Source: Mesostigma viride
Lineage: Eukaryota; Streptophyta; Mesostigmatophyceae; Mesostigmatales; Mesostigmataceae
DNA: 64,000 nucleotides
NCBI GenBank assembly: GCA_009746045.1
Contig: RPFO01000015.1
Coordinates: 791,529-855,528, forward strand
Direction: 5' to 3'
In this document: positions 13,147 through 22,933 of the stretch, piece after piece
Layout of the letters: each line of letters opens with the position of its first letter
Numbering within the stretch: position 1 is the stretch's first letter
Made by a program: the position numbers and the translations under genes
The notes under the pieces: generated by a model
What the model was told of the DNA's origin: nothing
The model's input: only the letters and a program-made list of their open reading frames with translations
The model's database searches: none

Positions 13147-13317
13147 TCACTCACTCACTCACTCACTCACTCACTCACTCACTCACTCACTCACTCACTC
13201 ACTCACTCACTCACTCACTCACTCACTCACTCACTCACTCACTCACTCACTCACTCACTCACTCACTCACTCACTCACTCACTCACTCACTCACTCACTC
13301 ACTCACTCACTCACTCA
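13147..13317. repeat. Microsatellite (CACT)n, second array
   Basis: About 43 copies of CACT. The array ends in CACACACGC before unique sequence begins at about 13325. Confidence 0.96.
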
Positions 13318-13324
13318 CACACGC

Positions 13325-14016
13325 ATTCTTTTCATGGATGGGCATCTGGTTTCCCATATCAGAGTGGGCATAAGCAAGAGTTTGTTTAATACCTGAACTC
13401 CTTACTTCATTTTGCAAAGGTGAGTCAACATTTCAGAATTATAATAATGGAAATTCCATTAGCTTACCGTATGATGCTACACATGTTCATATTGGTCCAT
13501 TACGTGCATGCTCCTTGACCTAGTCACACGCACTGGGGGTACTGTGGTTGTTAAGACCTCACTTGGACATGTGCAATGTCTTAAATTGGTCGCTTATTGA
13601 GTGAGACATAATGTTGGAAGTATTGTGGCTGCTTAAAAATACTTTGTGCACGCGTAATTCTTTAATCATGACTAATGTCGGGCGCGCTGCAATTTTAAAG
13701 GGAGGCATGCAACTATGCAATGTGCGAACATATTGATTCCATTTAGGATTATTGCTCTTCAAAAGGAGCGGTGCCATCGCAAACCGTCTAGATCCCGCTC
13801 TGAATGTTAGCCAGCCATAGTTGTAACGTACAAGGCTGCACATTTCCACCTCCATTTGTTTCCATCGTCGTGAATGACTCGACAAAAACGGATGACTTAA
13901 CAGCAGGCTCGAGCTATTAACAGCATGGTCTGGATTCTCCATATTTCTGGCCTGCGCTAGTTGCTTTATTGATAATCTTTGCATGGTCATCAAGTGAGTG
14001 AGACAACAAACATGAC
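13325..14016. other. Unique spacer without recognised genes
   Basis: About 690 bp of non-repetitive sequence between the microsatellite block and the Ty3/gypsy insertion. The only long open frame (minus strand, 13559-14029) runs into the LTR and shows no domain. Confidence 0.5.
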
Positions 14017-14021
14017 AATTG
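14017..14021. repeat. Target-site duplication AATTG, left
   Basis: AATTG directly abuts the 5' LTR and is repeated directly after the 3' LTR at 22484-22488. Confidence 0.75.
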
Positions 14022-14755
14022 TGTTGCACGGATGCAACATGCCATTTGTGGTATTAAATTATCCGTCCCGGTCGATCGGCGCCGACCGTAATCCGGCGCC
14101 AGTGCCGAGGCCATAGTATAGTTGGCAGCCGAGGCAATCCGTGTGGAAGTAAGTGTAGAAGTTTTGCTGACGAACTTGGCCTTTGCGCCGTAGGCAGACC
14201 TAGCGCCTGAACGGGAGTTACCGGACAGCCAAGTGGCACTGCACATGCGTTATGATGGTACCTACGGACATTTGGATATTTTTCAGGAGAGGCCTCTAGC
14301 CGTACTGGTCTTTAACGTGTTCTAGACGGTTCGAGAAGCCCGTCCCCGCGGACCTCACGTCATGCCTGGTTGGCAGCGCCAGGCGCAGCCACCAACGGGG
14401 ACGAAGGGACAAAATAGGAAGGCACGAGCTATGCCAGCAATCCGGACCTTGTATCGTAATTTACCACGTTGCTCTACAGATTATTTACCATCGCTTAATC
14501 CTGGAGTGTAAATCTCCTGTGGGCTCGAGTGTGAATCCCTCGCCTACTGGGTGTAAGTCTTCCCGCATTGAGTGTTTTAATCTGTGTGGTAACATTGTAA
14601 TATACGAAACCGGTTTTCCGGGTTTGAGCTTATTCGTATTGTGTGACGAGTATTCTTAAGCCACCATCGTGCGCTGTGACGCATAGGAAGTCAAAGGTCT
14701 TTCGCATTCATTCTCAATCATTAAGGCGCTATTTTAAATAGCCATACGTGTTAAA
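14022..14755 (+). repeat. 5' LTR of the chromovirus
   Basis: Begins with the hairpin TGTTGCAcggaTGCAACA (14022-14039, 7-bp arms). The right end is set where similarity to the 3' copy stops and where that copy meets the target duplication. It does not end in the usual CA. The only strong TATA motif (TATATAA, 14835-14841) lies just outside, in the leader, which is odd because the promoter should be inside the LTR. Confidence 0.85.
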
Positions 14756-14756
14756 C

Positions 14757-14774
14757 TGGACTCGGAGGAAACTT
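14757..14774 (+). other. Candidate primer-binding site
   Basis: TGGACTCGGAGG begins one base after the LTR. TGG is complementary to the CCA end of tRNAs and the position fits a minus-strand primer site. I cannot name the tRNA. Confidence 0.4.
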
Positions 14775-14811
14775 TCCTAGTGGCCTCTATCCCGTCCCGT
14801 TTTTCTGTAAT

Positions 14812-14903
14812 CTGATCCGGATCAGCAACGGAATTATATAAGGGCCGGAACCCTTACTAATTCCGCTTGCAGTAATTCATTGTGGGGGTCGGATCCCCAC
14901 AAT
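14812..14903 (+). other. Two palindromes in the retrotransposon leader
   Basis: CTGATCCGGATCAG (14812-14825) is a perfect 14-bp palindrome. ATTGTGGGG (14879-14887) pairs with CCCCACAAT (14895-14903) around a 7-nt loop. They flank TATATAA (14835-14841). Leader hairpins can serve in dimerisation or packaging; that role is inferred. Confidence 0.5.
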
Positions 14904-15224
14904 CCTAACTGCCCATACCCGTTACCCATATTGCGGTTCCTGCATGCCCCAACCTGGCCTTGTCCGGTTGACCTAAGGGATTCGTCCGGAAACGAATCTC
15001 CTTATATTGCGTGCTTTAAACGGAAACGCTTTGTGGGTTGCAATTTCACGCATTAGTTGGCGTCTTGGCCATTGCCCATACCCTATATCTGGGATACATA
15101 CTGTCAGCTCCGGCAAGCTGCAGTAATATCTCACGTCCTTTAATTGACGTATTTTTGTGCTTAATTTGTCATCCCGCCAAGGTGACTAGAGGCACATTGT
15201 TCACACTTTACCAGCCACCACGCG

Positions 15225-17099
15225 ATGGCTGACGGTGTTGAGCGAGGGCGACGAGAGGCCCATCGCTTCTCTCCTGCCCCTTCCCTCGTGGCAGCACTCG
15301 AGGCGGCAGAGAGAGCTACCCAAAATCACTCACGCCCGAGTAGTGAGCGTGGCTCTAGGGGGTCATCCCCAGCACAAACCCCACGTTTGGGAGGGAATTC
15401 CTCGGCGGCTGCCGGTGCACCACCTGGTAGCCCTGTAGTGAATCCCCTTAATGGACCACCAAGTGGAACATCCATCGCGGGATTGTCGGCGGGTCCGGCC
15501 CTTGGTGTAGGAGCCGGCGCGGGGGCGCAGGGGAATAATGTTACCCTGCACTACGGTAGGAGTGGGGCCCTGCCTACGGTGCTGCCGCAACCTACATTGG
15601 CCACTTGGCCCAGCAGCGCCCCGGCGCCACCCTTGTATGATAGCCGATCGCGGTCTCGCCGCGCTGCGAATCGGGCGTCCTATCATGCGCCTGGACCCCT
15701 TGGGGCTAGCCCCTTCGGCCATGCCTCGCCAAATATGGCTGGGCAGGGCCAGGGCACCGCACGGACCGGTCGGTCTTCCTTCGGGGTCGCAGGGGAGGCG
15801 ATTCCCCTCCCCAACTCAGCATACGACCGCCTGGCTCCGGGTGACCCACGAGCGCAGCACCCAGCGGCCACCGCCGCCCATCATTATGCAAGCCGCGCCC
15901 ACTACCCACATGGGTATGAGCACCCGGGTGAGGATGAGTGCAGCCCCCCGGCAGGTTACCCGCGTGGGCACACCTCGCAAGGTGTGGCCGGGCCCGGGAG
16001 ACCCGCGAGTATCATGGGCCATCATGACGATGATACTCACAATGCAGGGCGACTACCACCGTTGCCCAAGCTGTCGGATATTCCCAAGTTTAAACCCGAC
16101 TGCTCGTACCAAGAGTTTGAGGCTTGGGAGATTGCAGTGTCTCAGAAGATCGACATCTGGGAGACATACAATCGCAAGCTCTTGGACGAGGATATCAAGG
16201 TCAAGCTGGTGTCCAGCGAGGCACTGGCTCCCGATGTGAGACAAGCTCTCCATTGCGAAAGCGCCCTGGCCAATGGCTTCCCCAGCAGCTTGGCTGAATT
16301 ATTTCGGCGAGCACGGGCCAAGTACCTGCCACCCGACCAAGACAAGCTGGACCGGGAGGCTTTTGGGGCGTTCAAGCAGGGGAACCTGAGCTATCGGGAA
16401 TATATGACCAAGTTCGAGCTTCTAGCTGGGCGGGTTGATGACCTGATGGGCCCAGAAGCCTTGGCAAGGTTCTATGAGGGCTTGCAACCCGAATTCCGGG
16501 ATGAGGTGAAGCGGAAATTCGCCCACCTCTCCTGGGCTCAATGGAACCTGCAGGACATCAAGACCTACCTAGCGGAGATAGCTCCCTTGGTGCAGCGGAC
16601 CCCAAAACCCCGCGTGAATGCACTGGAACTCAATGAGCTGGGATTCGCCCCCGTGTGGGTGGATGAGCTACAGTGCGAGGTCCTGGACATTAATGCCTTG
16701 GACACTTCCCGGATTCAGTGCTACCACTGCAACCGCGTGGGGCACATCAAACGTGAGTGCCCTGATCTCCCTCCGCTGGACCAGGCCCCGCCTGTGCAAC
16801 GCAACAATTTCCAAGCGGCCTCCCCGCAAATGGCCTCGAGGCCACCACCGGCGCGAAATATGCGCACAGCTCCCAGTGCGGGTGAGCGTGCCCGACGCTT
16901 GCAACAAGCGCGCCAACAGCCCCGGCTGTACCAACAACCCAAGGCGCCCCCAAGCTCCTACCAGCAAGCTGGGCATGCCCTCAACCAACTGGATGCCGCA
17001 GACGCGGCCGAGCCTGATGATGGCTCTTCCGCGGCCGCATCCGGCCACCTGCGAGGCACACCGGTGGACGAGGGGCCTGCAGGAGAGGCGTTGGACTGA
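15225..17099 (+). CDS. gag: Gag polyprotein of the chromovirus (624 aa)
   Basis: Structural protein that forms the virus-like particle and binds element RNA. The ATG at 15225 opens an uninterrupted 624-codon frame. Residues 1-280 are a low-complexity Pro/Ala/Gly/Ser region. The Retrotrans_gag-like domain covers about 285-460, with FGAFKQGNLSYREYMTKFE and ARFYEGLQPEFRDEV typical of it. A CCHC zinc knuckle, CYHCNRVGHIKREC, lies at 499-512. The tail is Gln/Pro-rich. The next frame (pol) is open from 17021, so it overlaps the last 79 nt of gag in the -1 frame. I see no classical X-XXY-YYZ slippery heptamer in the overlap. Confidence 0.93.
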   Translation: MADGVERGRREAHRFSPAPSLVAALEAAERATQNHSRPSSERGSRGSSPAQTPRLGGNSSAAAGAPPGSPVVNPLNGPPSGTSIAGLSAGPALGVGAGAGAQGNNVTLHYGRSGALPTVLPQPTLATWPSSAPAPPLYDSRSRSRRAANRASYHAPGPLGASPFGHASPNMAGQGQGTARTGRSSFGVAGEAIPLPNSAYDRLAPGDPRAQHPAATAAHHYASRAHYPHGYEHPGEDECSPPAGYPRGHTSQGVAGPGRPASIMGHHDDDTHNAGRLPPLPKLSDIPKFKPDCSYQEFEAWEIAVSQKIDIWETYNRKLLDEDIKVKLVSSEALAPDVRQALHCESALANGFPSSLAELFRRARAKYLPPDQDKLDREAFGAFKQGNLSYREYMTKFELLAGRVDDLMGPEALARFYEGLQPEFRDEVKRKFAHLSWAQWNLQDIKTYLAEIAPLVQRTPKPRVNALELNELGFAPVWVDELQCEVLDINALDTSRIQCYHCNRVGHIKRECPDLPPLDQAPPVQRNNFQAASPQMASRPPPARNMRTAPSAGERARRLQQARQQPRLYQQPKAPPSSYQQAGHALNQLDAADAAEPDDGSSAAASGHLRGTPVDEGPAGEALD

Positions 17100-17158
17100 G
17101 AGGCCGGGAGGGCACTCCGGGCGACACCTTACCCGGCCATGCACAAGTCGCCCAAGTT

Positions 17159-19684
17159 TTGTTACCATGTAATGTGGTGACAGAGACCCAGGAATGGCAA
17201 GCGGAGCCTAGCGAAGGCCCGCGGCAACTACTCCTCTTCACTGGAAGCCTACCAGACCCCCAGGGCTCTGGGCGTTGTTTGGAGGGCATCAAGGTCCTCA
17301 TTGACAGTGGTGCGGCTACCACCTTCATCAGTGAGGCCATAGTGCAGCGCCTGGGAGTAACCCCGACTCCCCATACCATTGCTCGGCGCGTGCGATACTC
17401 GGATGGCTACACTCAGCCATCCCCGGGCTATGTGGACTTGGCCCCTATCGTACAAGGCACCAGCGTGCCCATTCGCGCCACGGTCATTCCCTTACAAGCG
17501 GCTGATATCATCCTAGGGATTGACTGGCTGCACATCTCCAAGGTGACCGTCTCTTTTGGTACCATGGTTACCCACTTCCCAGATGGGTCATTCTGGTTAC
17601 CTGAGCGGCAGTATGCGGCCAACGGCATGACCATCACCGATGACACGCCTGCCCTCAAGAGTGACCGTCGTCGCCTTGCGGACATTCTCATGTCCAAAAG
17701 GGAGTTCAAGCGGATGATGAGAGCCCGGCAGCCTCCTCCCGTTTACTCCATTCGTCTGGACGCCCTTGCCCACGTGCGCGGGCCCAGCGCCCAGCATGCA
17801 CAGGCTGGAGTTTCGTTAAACTCGCTTGGCATGGACTTGTCGGAAGACGAGGTGAAACGACTCAACGCAGTGCTCGATCAGTATTCAGCCGTGTTTGAGG
17901 AGAAAACACCTACGTTTCCCCCGGCCAGACCGGTGCTCCACCGCATTCATTTGCAGGAGGGGCACCCACCTACCACCTCACCCATTTTTCGCATGGGACC
18001 CGTGGAGTTGGCAGAGCTCAAGAAGATCTTGGTCGGCTTGTTGGAGGCCGGCTTGATCGAGCCCAGCAATAGCCCTTACAGCGCGGGCGTGTTGCTGGTG
18101 CCCAAACCCAATGGGAAGTGGCGTCTGGTTACGGATTATCGCAAACTCAATGCGATCACCGTGAAGTCCAAGTATCCCCTCCCCCGCATCGATGATATAT
18201 TTAATAAGGTGGAGGGCGCAAAGTACTTTACGGTGCTCGATTGTGCAGACGGTTTTTGGCAACTTCGGATCGCCCCCGAAGATTGCCATAAAACAGCCTT
18301 TGCCACGCCTTTTGGCCATTACCAATTCCGCGTGGCGGCCATGGGCTTGTGTAACAGCCCTGCCTCTTTTCAGATGCTCATGAACCACCTCTTTAGGTCG
18401 GTGATGGGCACTAGTCGGCTGCCCCAGGTCTCGGCAGACCTGCGCGACCCGACTATCCCGTGGGACCCGGGGACGCAGCCGTACAAACGCACCTGCGTGG
18501 CCATCTACTTGGATGACATCCTCATTTTCTCTCGCACGTTCGAGGAGCACTTGGAGGATGTTGCCGCGGTTCTGCAGATCATGGCGGATAATAAACTGTC
18601 CGCCCGCCGCAGCAAGGTAGAATCAGGCCGCAGCGTCCCCTTTCTAGGCCACATTCTCTCGGACAAGGGCGTGTCCACGGACCCCGATAAGGTCGCCGCC
18701 GTCCAACAGTGGCCTGTTCCCGCGAATGTTCGCGCCTTGCGCAGCTTCTTGGGCTTGGTATCGTATTATCGCCGCTTCATCCCGCGTTTCGCGACCATTG
18801 CGGCCCCGCTTACTCACCTCCTCAAGAAGGACGTACCGTGGGAATGGTCAGGCCTGTGTCAACAGGCCTTTGACCTGCTGAAGGCCAGGCTCGCCACTGC
18901 GCCTGTCCTCATCCTTCCGGATCCCACCAAGCCATTCGTGGTCAATAGCGATTCTAGCAAGGTTGCTATTGGCGGTGTGCTGCTCCAAGACCATGGTCTC
19001 GGTCTCCAACCGGTCGAGTATATCTCCCGGACGATGATCCCGGCCGAAAGAAATTACCCGGTCCATCAGCAAGAGTTGTTGGCCGTGGTGTACTGTTGCC
19101 ATACTTGGCGGCACCATCTTCTGGGTGCTCAGTTCAACGTGGCCATGGCCGAACCCGACCCTGCGGACCCGTACCGCTTGATCATCCAGACCGACCATCG
19201 GCCCCTCACGCACTTGTTGACGCAGCCCACGCTTACGCCACGCCAAGCCCGTTGGCTTGAATATTTGGCACAGTTCGGTCCGTTCAAGATCGAATATGTC
19301 AAGGGCCTTGACAACACGGTCCCTGACGCCCTGTCGCGTCGCCCCGACTATTGGTTTTATGAGGATCTTGACGTTTTGGCCACGACGTTGATCCCCTCCC
19401 ATGGTCCCGTCGCCCCCTTTGGCGACCGCTTGAGCGACCCGATGAGCCCCTTCCTCTTCTGTGGCGCCACAACCGCGGAGGTTGACACTGTTGACCATTC
19501 CGTGCGCCTCGCCGGCAGCACCCCTGCACGTGAGGGCACGTGCGCAGCCGCAGGGGGGGAAGGACTTCGGCCCCGTACAGCCATATGGTGCCGGCGACAG
19601 GAGTCTACCCTCCAATGCAGCCCGTTGGAGAGGCATTCACGTTGGCAAATACTGCAACAACGGTCGTCATCAGCTCGGACCTAG
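17159..19684 (+). CDS. pol: Pol part 1: aspartic protease, reverse transcriptase, RNase H
   Basis: Cleaves the polyproteins and copies element RNA into DNA. The frame is open from 17021; 17159 is only the first TTG, and the real product is probably a Gag-Pol fusion. Protease: DSGA at about residue 49, with the later hydrophobic-Gly block ADIILGIDWL. RT: LLVPKPNGKWRLVTDYRKLN, then FTVLDCADGFWQLRI, then YLDD at about 450, SRRS/FLGH, and LRSFLGLVSYYRRFI. RNase H: VNSDSSKVAIGGVLLQ, ERNYPVHQQELLAVV and QTDHRPL, then LSRRPDYW. The coding match ends near a G7 run (19553-19559), after which integrase continues in the -1 frame. The last 40 codons here are out-of-frame readthrough. Confidence 0.93.
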   Translation: MLPCNVVTETQEWQAEPSEGPRQLLLFTGSLPDPQGSGRCLEGIKVLIDSGAATTFISEAIVQRLGVTPTPHTIARRVRYSDGYTQPSPGYVDLAPIVQGTSVPIRATVIPLQAADIILGIDWLHISKVTVSFGTMVTHFPDGSFWLPERQYAANGMTITDDTPALKSDRRRLADILMSKREFKRMMRARQPPPVYSIRLDALAHVRGPSAQHAQAGVSLNSLGMDLSEDEVKRLNAVLDQYSAVFEEKTPTFPPARPVLHRIHLQEGHPPTTSPIFRMGPVELAELKKILVGLLEAGLIEPSNSPYSAGVLLVPKPNGKWRLVTDYRKLNAITVKSKYPLPRIDDIFNKVEGAKYFTVLDCADGFWQLRIAPEDCHKTAFATPFGHYQFRVAAMGLCNSPASFQMLMNHLFRSVMGTSRLPQVSADLRDPTIPWDPGTQPYKRTCVAIYLDDILIFSRTFEEHLEDVAAVLQIMADNKLSARRSKVESGRSVPFLGHILSDKGVSTDPDKVAAVQQWPVPANVRALRSFLGLVSYYRRFIPRFATIAAPLTHLLKKDVPWEWSGLCQQAFDLLKARLATAPVLILPDPTKPFVVNSDSSKVAIGGVLLQDHGLGLQPVEYISRTMIPAERNYPVHQQELLAVVYCCHTWRHHLLGAQFNVAMAEPDPADPYRLIIQTDHRPLTHLLTQPTLTPRQARWLEYLAQFGPFKIEYVKGLDNTVPDALSRRPDYWFYEDLDVLATTLIPSHGPVAPFGDRLSDPMSPFLFCGATTAEVDTVDHSVRLAGSTPAREGTCAAAGGEGLRPRTAIWCRRQESTLQCSPLERHSRWQILQQRSSSART

Positions 19685-20763
19685 AGCGCCTCATCTCGCG
19701 CTTCACGGTCACTGAGGGTAAGGCAAATGAAGCCATAGCTGCCCGCCCTCAGAGCATGGACGGCTACCCAGCCAAGTTTCAAAACGGGTTCCTTTACGTG
19801 AATGTCAGTGGCCAGGCGGCCCGTCAAGACTCATGGCGCTTGTATGTCCCCCAAATATGCCGCGCTGAGGTATTATTTGAGTTACATGACTCCGTCTTGG
19901 GGGGACACCAAGGCCAGGACAGGCTGTTAGCGAGGGCCCGGAGGTCCTACTATTGGCCTAAGATGGCTCGGGATGTGCGGGAGTATGTCAGTACCTGTGA
20001 CAGCTGCCAGCACATGAAGCCACGGAATACGGGCAAACAGGGCGTTCCAAAGGAAATTCCAGACCCCATGTTCCCTTGGGACTCGGTGATGATGGATTTC
20101 ATTGGGCCCTTGCCAGAGACCAAGGCGGGCAATGCTCAGATCCTGGTAGTGGTGGACCGGCTCACGCGGAGATGCCATTTAATCCCCTGCAAGGCCACCC
20201 TGACGGCGGAAGAGTGTGCCCACTTGTTCCTAAACAATGTGTTCCGGCTCCATGGCATGCCCCGACAATTTATCACCGACAAGGACAAGCTGTTCACGTC
20301 GAAATTTTGGACCTCATTTTTTCAGGTCGTCGGGACTAAGTTGTCTATGGGTACGGCCTATCACAGTAGCTCTTCTCACATGGTGGAGAGAGTGAATCGG
20401 GTGGTGGAAGAGGCACTGCGGCACTACCTGGATCGAGACGGGAGGAATTGGGACGAAGTGCTGGGATTCATTGAGTTTTCACTCAATAATGCCCCCCATT
20501 CTGCCCACGGGTATACCCCGTTCTTTCTTGATACAGGCAGGCATCCCCTTACCCCCACCGATCTCTTGACCGCCCCAGCCATCACCACGACAACGGAGCT
20601 ACGCTCCACAGTCGCAGGGGCGCGGGAGCTGGTACAACGGATGGTGCAAGCTCATTCCAGCGCCATAAGTGGCCTACGCAGGCGCGTGCCAAGTACATGG
20701 CGCGAGTCCAAAGTACCCTGGACAGGCGCACCCCTGCAATCGAAGCAGGTGACTTGGTTTTAA
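19540..20763 (+). CDS. Pol part 2: integrase
   Basis: Inserts the DNA copy into the genome. An HHCC zinc-binding domain (LHDSVLGGHQGQDRLL followed by VSTCDSCQHMK) precedes an RNase H-fold core: MMDFIGPLPETKAG supplies the first Asp, FITDKDKLFTSKFW the second, and HMVERVNRVVEEAL the Glu. In most Ty3/gypsy integrases the block before that Glu is HP.TDGQ.ER; here it reads YHSSSSHMVER, with the Glu kept. The frame runs into noncoding codons after about 20660, where the C-terminal part continues in the -1 frame. The listed start at 19540 is a GTG in the frame overlap, not a real initiation site. Confidence 0.88.
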   Translation: MRSRRGGRTSAPYSHMVPATGVYPPMQPVGEAFTLANTATTVVISSDLERLISRFTVTEGKANEAIAARPQSMDGYPAKFQNGFLYVNVSGQAARQDSWRLYVPQICRAEVLFELHDSVLGGHQGQDRLLARARRSYYWPKMARDVREYVSTCDSCQHMKPRNTGKQGVPKEIPDPMFPWDSVMMDFIGPLPETKAGNAQILVVVDRLTRRCHLIPCKATLTAEECAHLFLNNVFRLHGMPRQFITDKDKLFTSKFWTSFFQVVGTKLSMGTAYHSSSSHMVERVNRVVEEALRHYLDRDGRNWDEVLGFIEFSLNNAPHSAHGYTPFFLDTGRHPLTPTDLLTAPAITTTTELRSTVAGARELVQRMVQAHSSAISGLRRRVPSTWRESKVPWTGAPLQSKQVTWF

Positions 20764-21197
20764 TTGAGGGCCCCCACCAAGGCCGCTTCTCGCACAAGTT
20801 CGAGGACAGCCTGAAGGTCAAGCTCCGCCCCTTATTCCTTGGACCGTATCTGGTGGAGAAGGTGTTCAATGAGGTGATGGTGTCTGTCGCCATCCCGGAC
20901 TCGTGGCAGCTGAAGTCCAATGTTTTCCACGTTGACCAGCTGAAGCTTTACCGCAAGAGCACCTTCCCAGGTCGTGTCATGGCACCCGCCCCCTTGGAGT
21001 TCAACCCCGAGACGGGCGAGCCCGAGGATGAGGTCGAGGACATTGTAGCCCACCGCAATCGAGGCCGCCGCCGCGAGTACCTCCTTAAGTGGAAGTTCTC
21101 CCAAACAGAGCTAGAGCACTCATGGGTAGCTGAGGCTGGACTCACGGGCTGTGCACGCTTGCTACAGGAGTATAAAGCCCGGGCAGGGTTGGCATAA
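20697..21197 (+). CDS. Pol part 3: integrase C-terminus and chromodomain
   Basis: The first part (AIEAGDLVLIEGPH, with LRPLFLGPYLVEKV) is the SH3-like GPY/F module of chromovirus integrases. HVDQLKLYRK follows. The chromodomain covers about 110-165: VEDIVAHRNRGRRREYLLKW, then ELEHSWVAEAGL. Chromodomains steer integration toward particular chromatin marks. This frame is shifted -1 from the integrase frame; the true junction is probably near 20650-20695, where ARAKYMARVQSTLDRR reads naturally. Confidence 0.9.
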   Translation: MARVQSTLDRRTPAIEAGDLVLIEGPHQGRFSHKFEDSLKVKLRPLFLGPYLVEKVFNEVMVSVAIPDSWQLKSNVFHVDQLKLYRKSTFPGRVMAPAPLEFNPETGEPEDEVEDIVAHRNRGRRREYLLKWKFSQTELEHSWVAEAGLTGCARLLQEYKARAGLA

Positions 21198-21218
21198 TTC
21201 CGGCCCTTCTCCTACCTT

Positions 21219-21620
21219 TTGCGTAATGCTCCTTGCATGTGCATTGGCAGCCTTGATGCAGGCCGCCCCGCCCCAGGGGTCCATGGGCGAGTTATTCGGT
21301 GCGGTATCGTTTGGACAGGAGGTTCGGTGTCCCTCACCCGACACAAGTTCCTCGCCGCCTTCTTGAGCGTTTTCCCACTGGAGGCGCTGCGGGATGTCAA
21401 CCTGGCCAAACGCCATGATGCACGCGCCGGCGAGCGGCAACTCACCTTCCAGCCCGCCCTAGTCCAGGCCAATGGCCTGCCTCTTCCCGAGCCGGCTGAG
21501 GCCGCGCCGGCTGAGCGTGTCCACCGGCGTCAACGCCCGGCCGCACCTCTGCGCGGGCATGGCCGTGGGGGCTCCACTCGTGGGGGACACCGCCCGAGCC
21601 CTTACCGCCCGGCGCCGTAA
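21219..21620 (+). CDS. Unrecognised ORF after the chromodomain
   Basis: A 133-codon open frame, same frame as the chromodomain part and starting 22 nt after its stop. Its middle (TRHKFLAAFLSVFPLEALRD and onward) reads like protein, and its end is Arg/Pro/Gly-rich. There is no signal peptide or membrane segment, so no sign of an envelope-like gene. It may be untranslated. Confidence 0.25.
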   Translation: MRNAPCMCIGSLDAGRPAPGVHGRVIRCGIVWTGGSVSLTRHKFLAAFLSVFPLEALRDVNLAKRHDARAGERQLTFQPALVQANGLPLPEPAEAAPAERVHRRQRPAAPLRGHGRGGSTRGGHRPSPYRPAP

Positions 21621-21737
21621 ACCATCGCCAACGGACGGTGACAATTGGCACGATCGATGCGTGCCCTGGAAGGGAACAGTGACCATGTATACAGTCATTT
21701 ATAAGTCCCGGCTACAGGAGTAGCCGCCTCTTTTGTT

Positions 21738-21750
21738 GGGGGGGGAGGAG
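21738..21750 (+). other. Polypurine tract of the chromovirus
   Basis: GGGGGGGGAGGAG ends immediately before the 3' LTR, the expected place for the plus-strand primer. Confidence 0.85.
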
Positions 21751-22483
21751 TGTTGCACGGATGCAACATGCCATTTGTGGTATTAAATTATCCGTCCCGG
21801 TCGATCGGCGCCGACCGTAATCCGGCGCCAGTGCCGAGGCCATAGTATAGTTGGCAGCCGAGGCAATCCGTGTGGAAGTAAGTGTAGAAGTTTTGCTGAC
21901 GAACTTGGCCTTTGCGCCGTAGGCAGACCTAGCGCCTGAACGGGAGTTACGGACAGCCAAGTGGCACTGCACATGCGTTATGATGGTACCTACGGACATT
22001 TGGATATTTTTCAGGAGAGGCCTCTAGCCGTACTGGTCTTTAACGTGTTCTAGACGGTTCGAGAAGCCCGTCCCCGCGGACCTCACGTCATGCCTGGTTG
22101 GCAGCGCCAGGCGCAGCCACCAACGGGGACGAAGGGACAAAATAGGAAGGCACGAGCTATGCCAGCAATCCGGACCTTGTATCGTAATTTACCACGTTGC
22201 TCTACAGATTATTTACCATCGCTTAATCCTGGAGTGTAAATCTCCTGTGGGCTCGAGTGTGAATCCCTCGCCTACTGGGTGTAAGTCTTCCCGCATTGAG
22301 TGTTTTAATCTGTGTGGTAACATTGTAATATACGAAACCGGTTTTCCGGGTTTGAGCTTATTCGTATTGTGTGACGAGTATTCTTAAGCCACCATCGTGC
22401 GCTGTGACGCATAGGAAATCAAAGGTCTTTCGCATTCATTCTCAATCACTAAGGCGCTATTTTAAATAGCCATACGTGTTAAA
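21751..22483 (+). repeat. 3' LTR of the chromovirus
   Basis: Matches the 5' LTR over its whole length with three differences by eye: one C missing in the AC(C)GGACAG stretch, and G/A and T/C changes near the right end. Its last shared base is followed directly by AATTG. Confidence 0.88.
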
Positions 22484-22488
22484 AATTG
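22484..22488. repeat. Target-site duplication AATTG, right
   Basis: Second copy of the 5-bp sequence that abuts the 5' LTR. Five bp is the usual duplication for Ty3/gypsy elements. Confidence 0.75.
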
Positions 22489-22933
22489 CCTGGGGACAGC
22501 AGATAAATGTCCAAAATTATTTCAATGAGCAATAAAAGTGATGACTACAAGTATTCAAGGAAGTGTTATCGCACAGCAAATTTGAAGCAATATCTTAAGA
22601 ATCACGTTCCATAGTGGCCATCATGATCGCACACACAAAAAGAGCATGCCCCTGAAAGAAAAGAGATCGGACTCAACGGACCTTACAAGTTGACCCCCCT
22701 TGCCAACCAGCGTGCCTGGAACGTCAAGCGTGGGGCGGCCAGCAACGAAAGATTGTTCATGCAGACGGACCGCCCATGGTATTGCCGGGCGCATCAGTGT
22801 GTATGTCAATGAGACAACAGCGCAGGCCAGAGATCTGGAGAATCCGGACCAAGGTAGCTCGAGCCTGCCGTTATGTTATCCGCGTTTTCGAGTCGTGCAC
22901 GATGATGGATATGAATCAGTGTGTATGTGGCCA

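Larger units (their letters stand above)
14022..22483 (+). mobile_element. Ty3/gypsy LTR retrotransposon (chromovirus), 8.46 kb
   Basis: Order: 5' LTR (14022-14755), candidate primer-binding site, leader, gag, protease-RT-RNase H, integrase, chromodomain, polypurine tract, 3' LTR (21751-22483), with AATTG duplications on both sides. The PR-RT-RH-IN order and terminal chromodomain define a chromovirus. By eye the two LTRs differ at three positions (one indel, two substitutions), so the insertion is young. Pol is nevertheless broken into three successive -1 frames, with changes near 19553-19559 (a G7 run) and 20650-20695. Programmed frameshifting, consensus error and early decay all remain possible. 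The gag-to-pol change is also -1, and programmed shifting there would be normal for the family. Confidence 0.92.

Noticed and set aside
21219-21620. Envelope-like gene in the chromovirus
   Set aside because: The frame after the chromodomain has no signal peptide, membrane segment or cysteine pattern; it is listed only as an unrecognised ORF.
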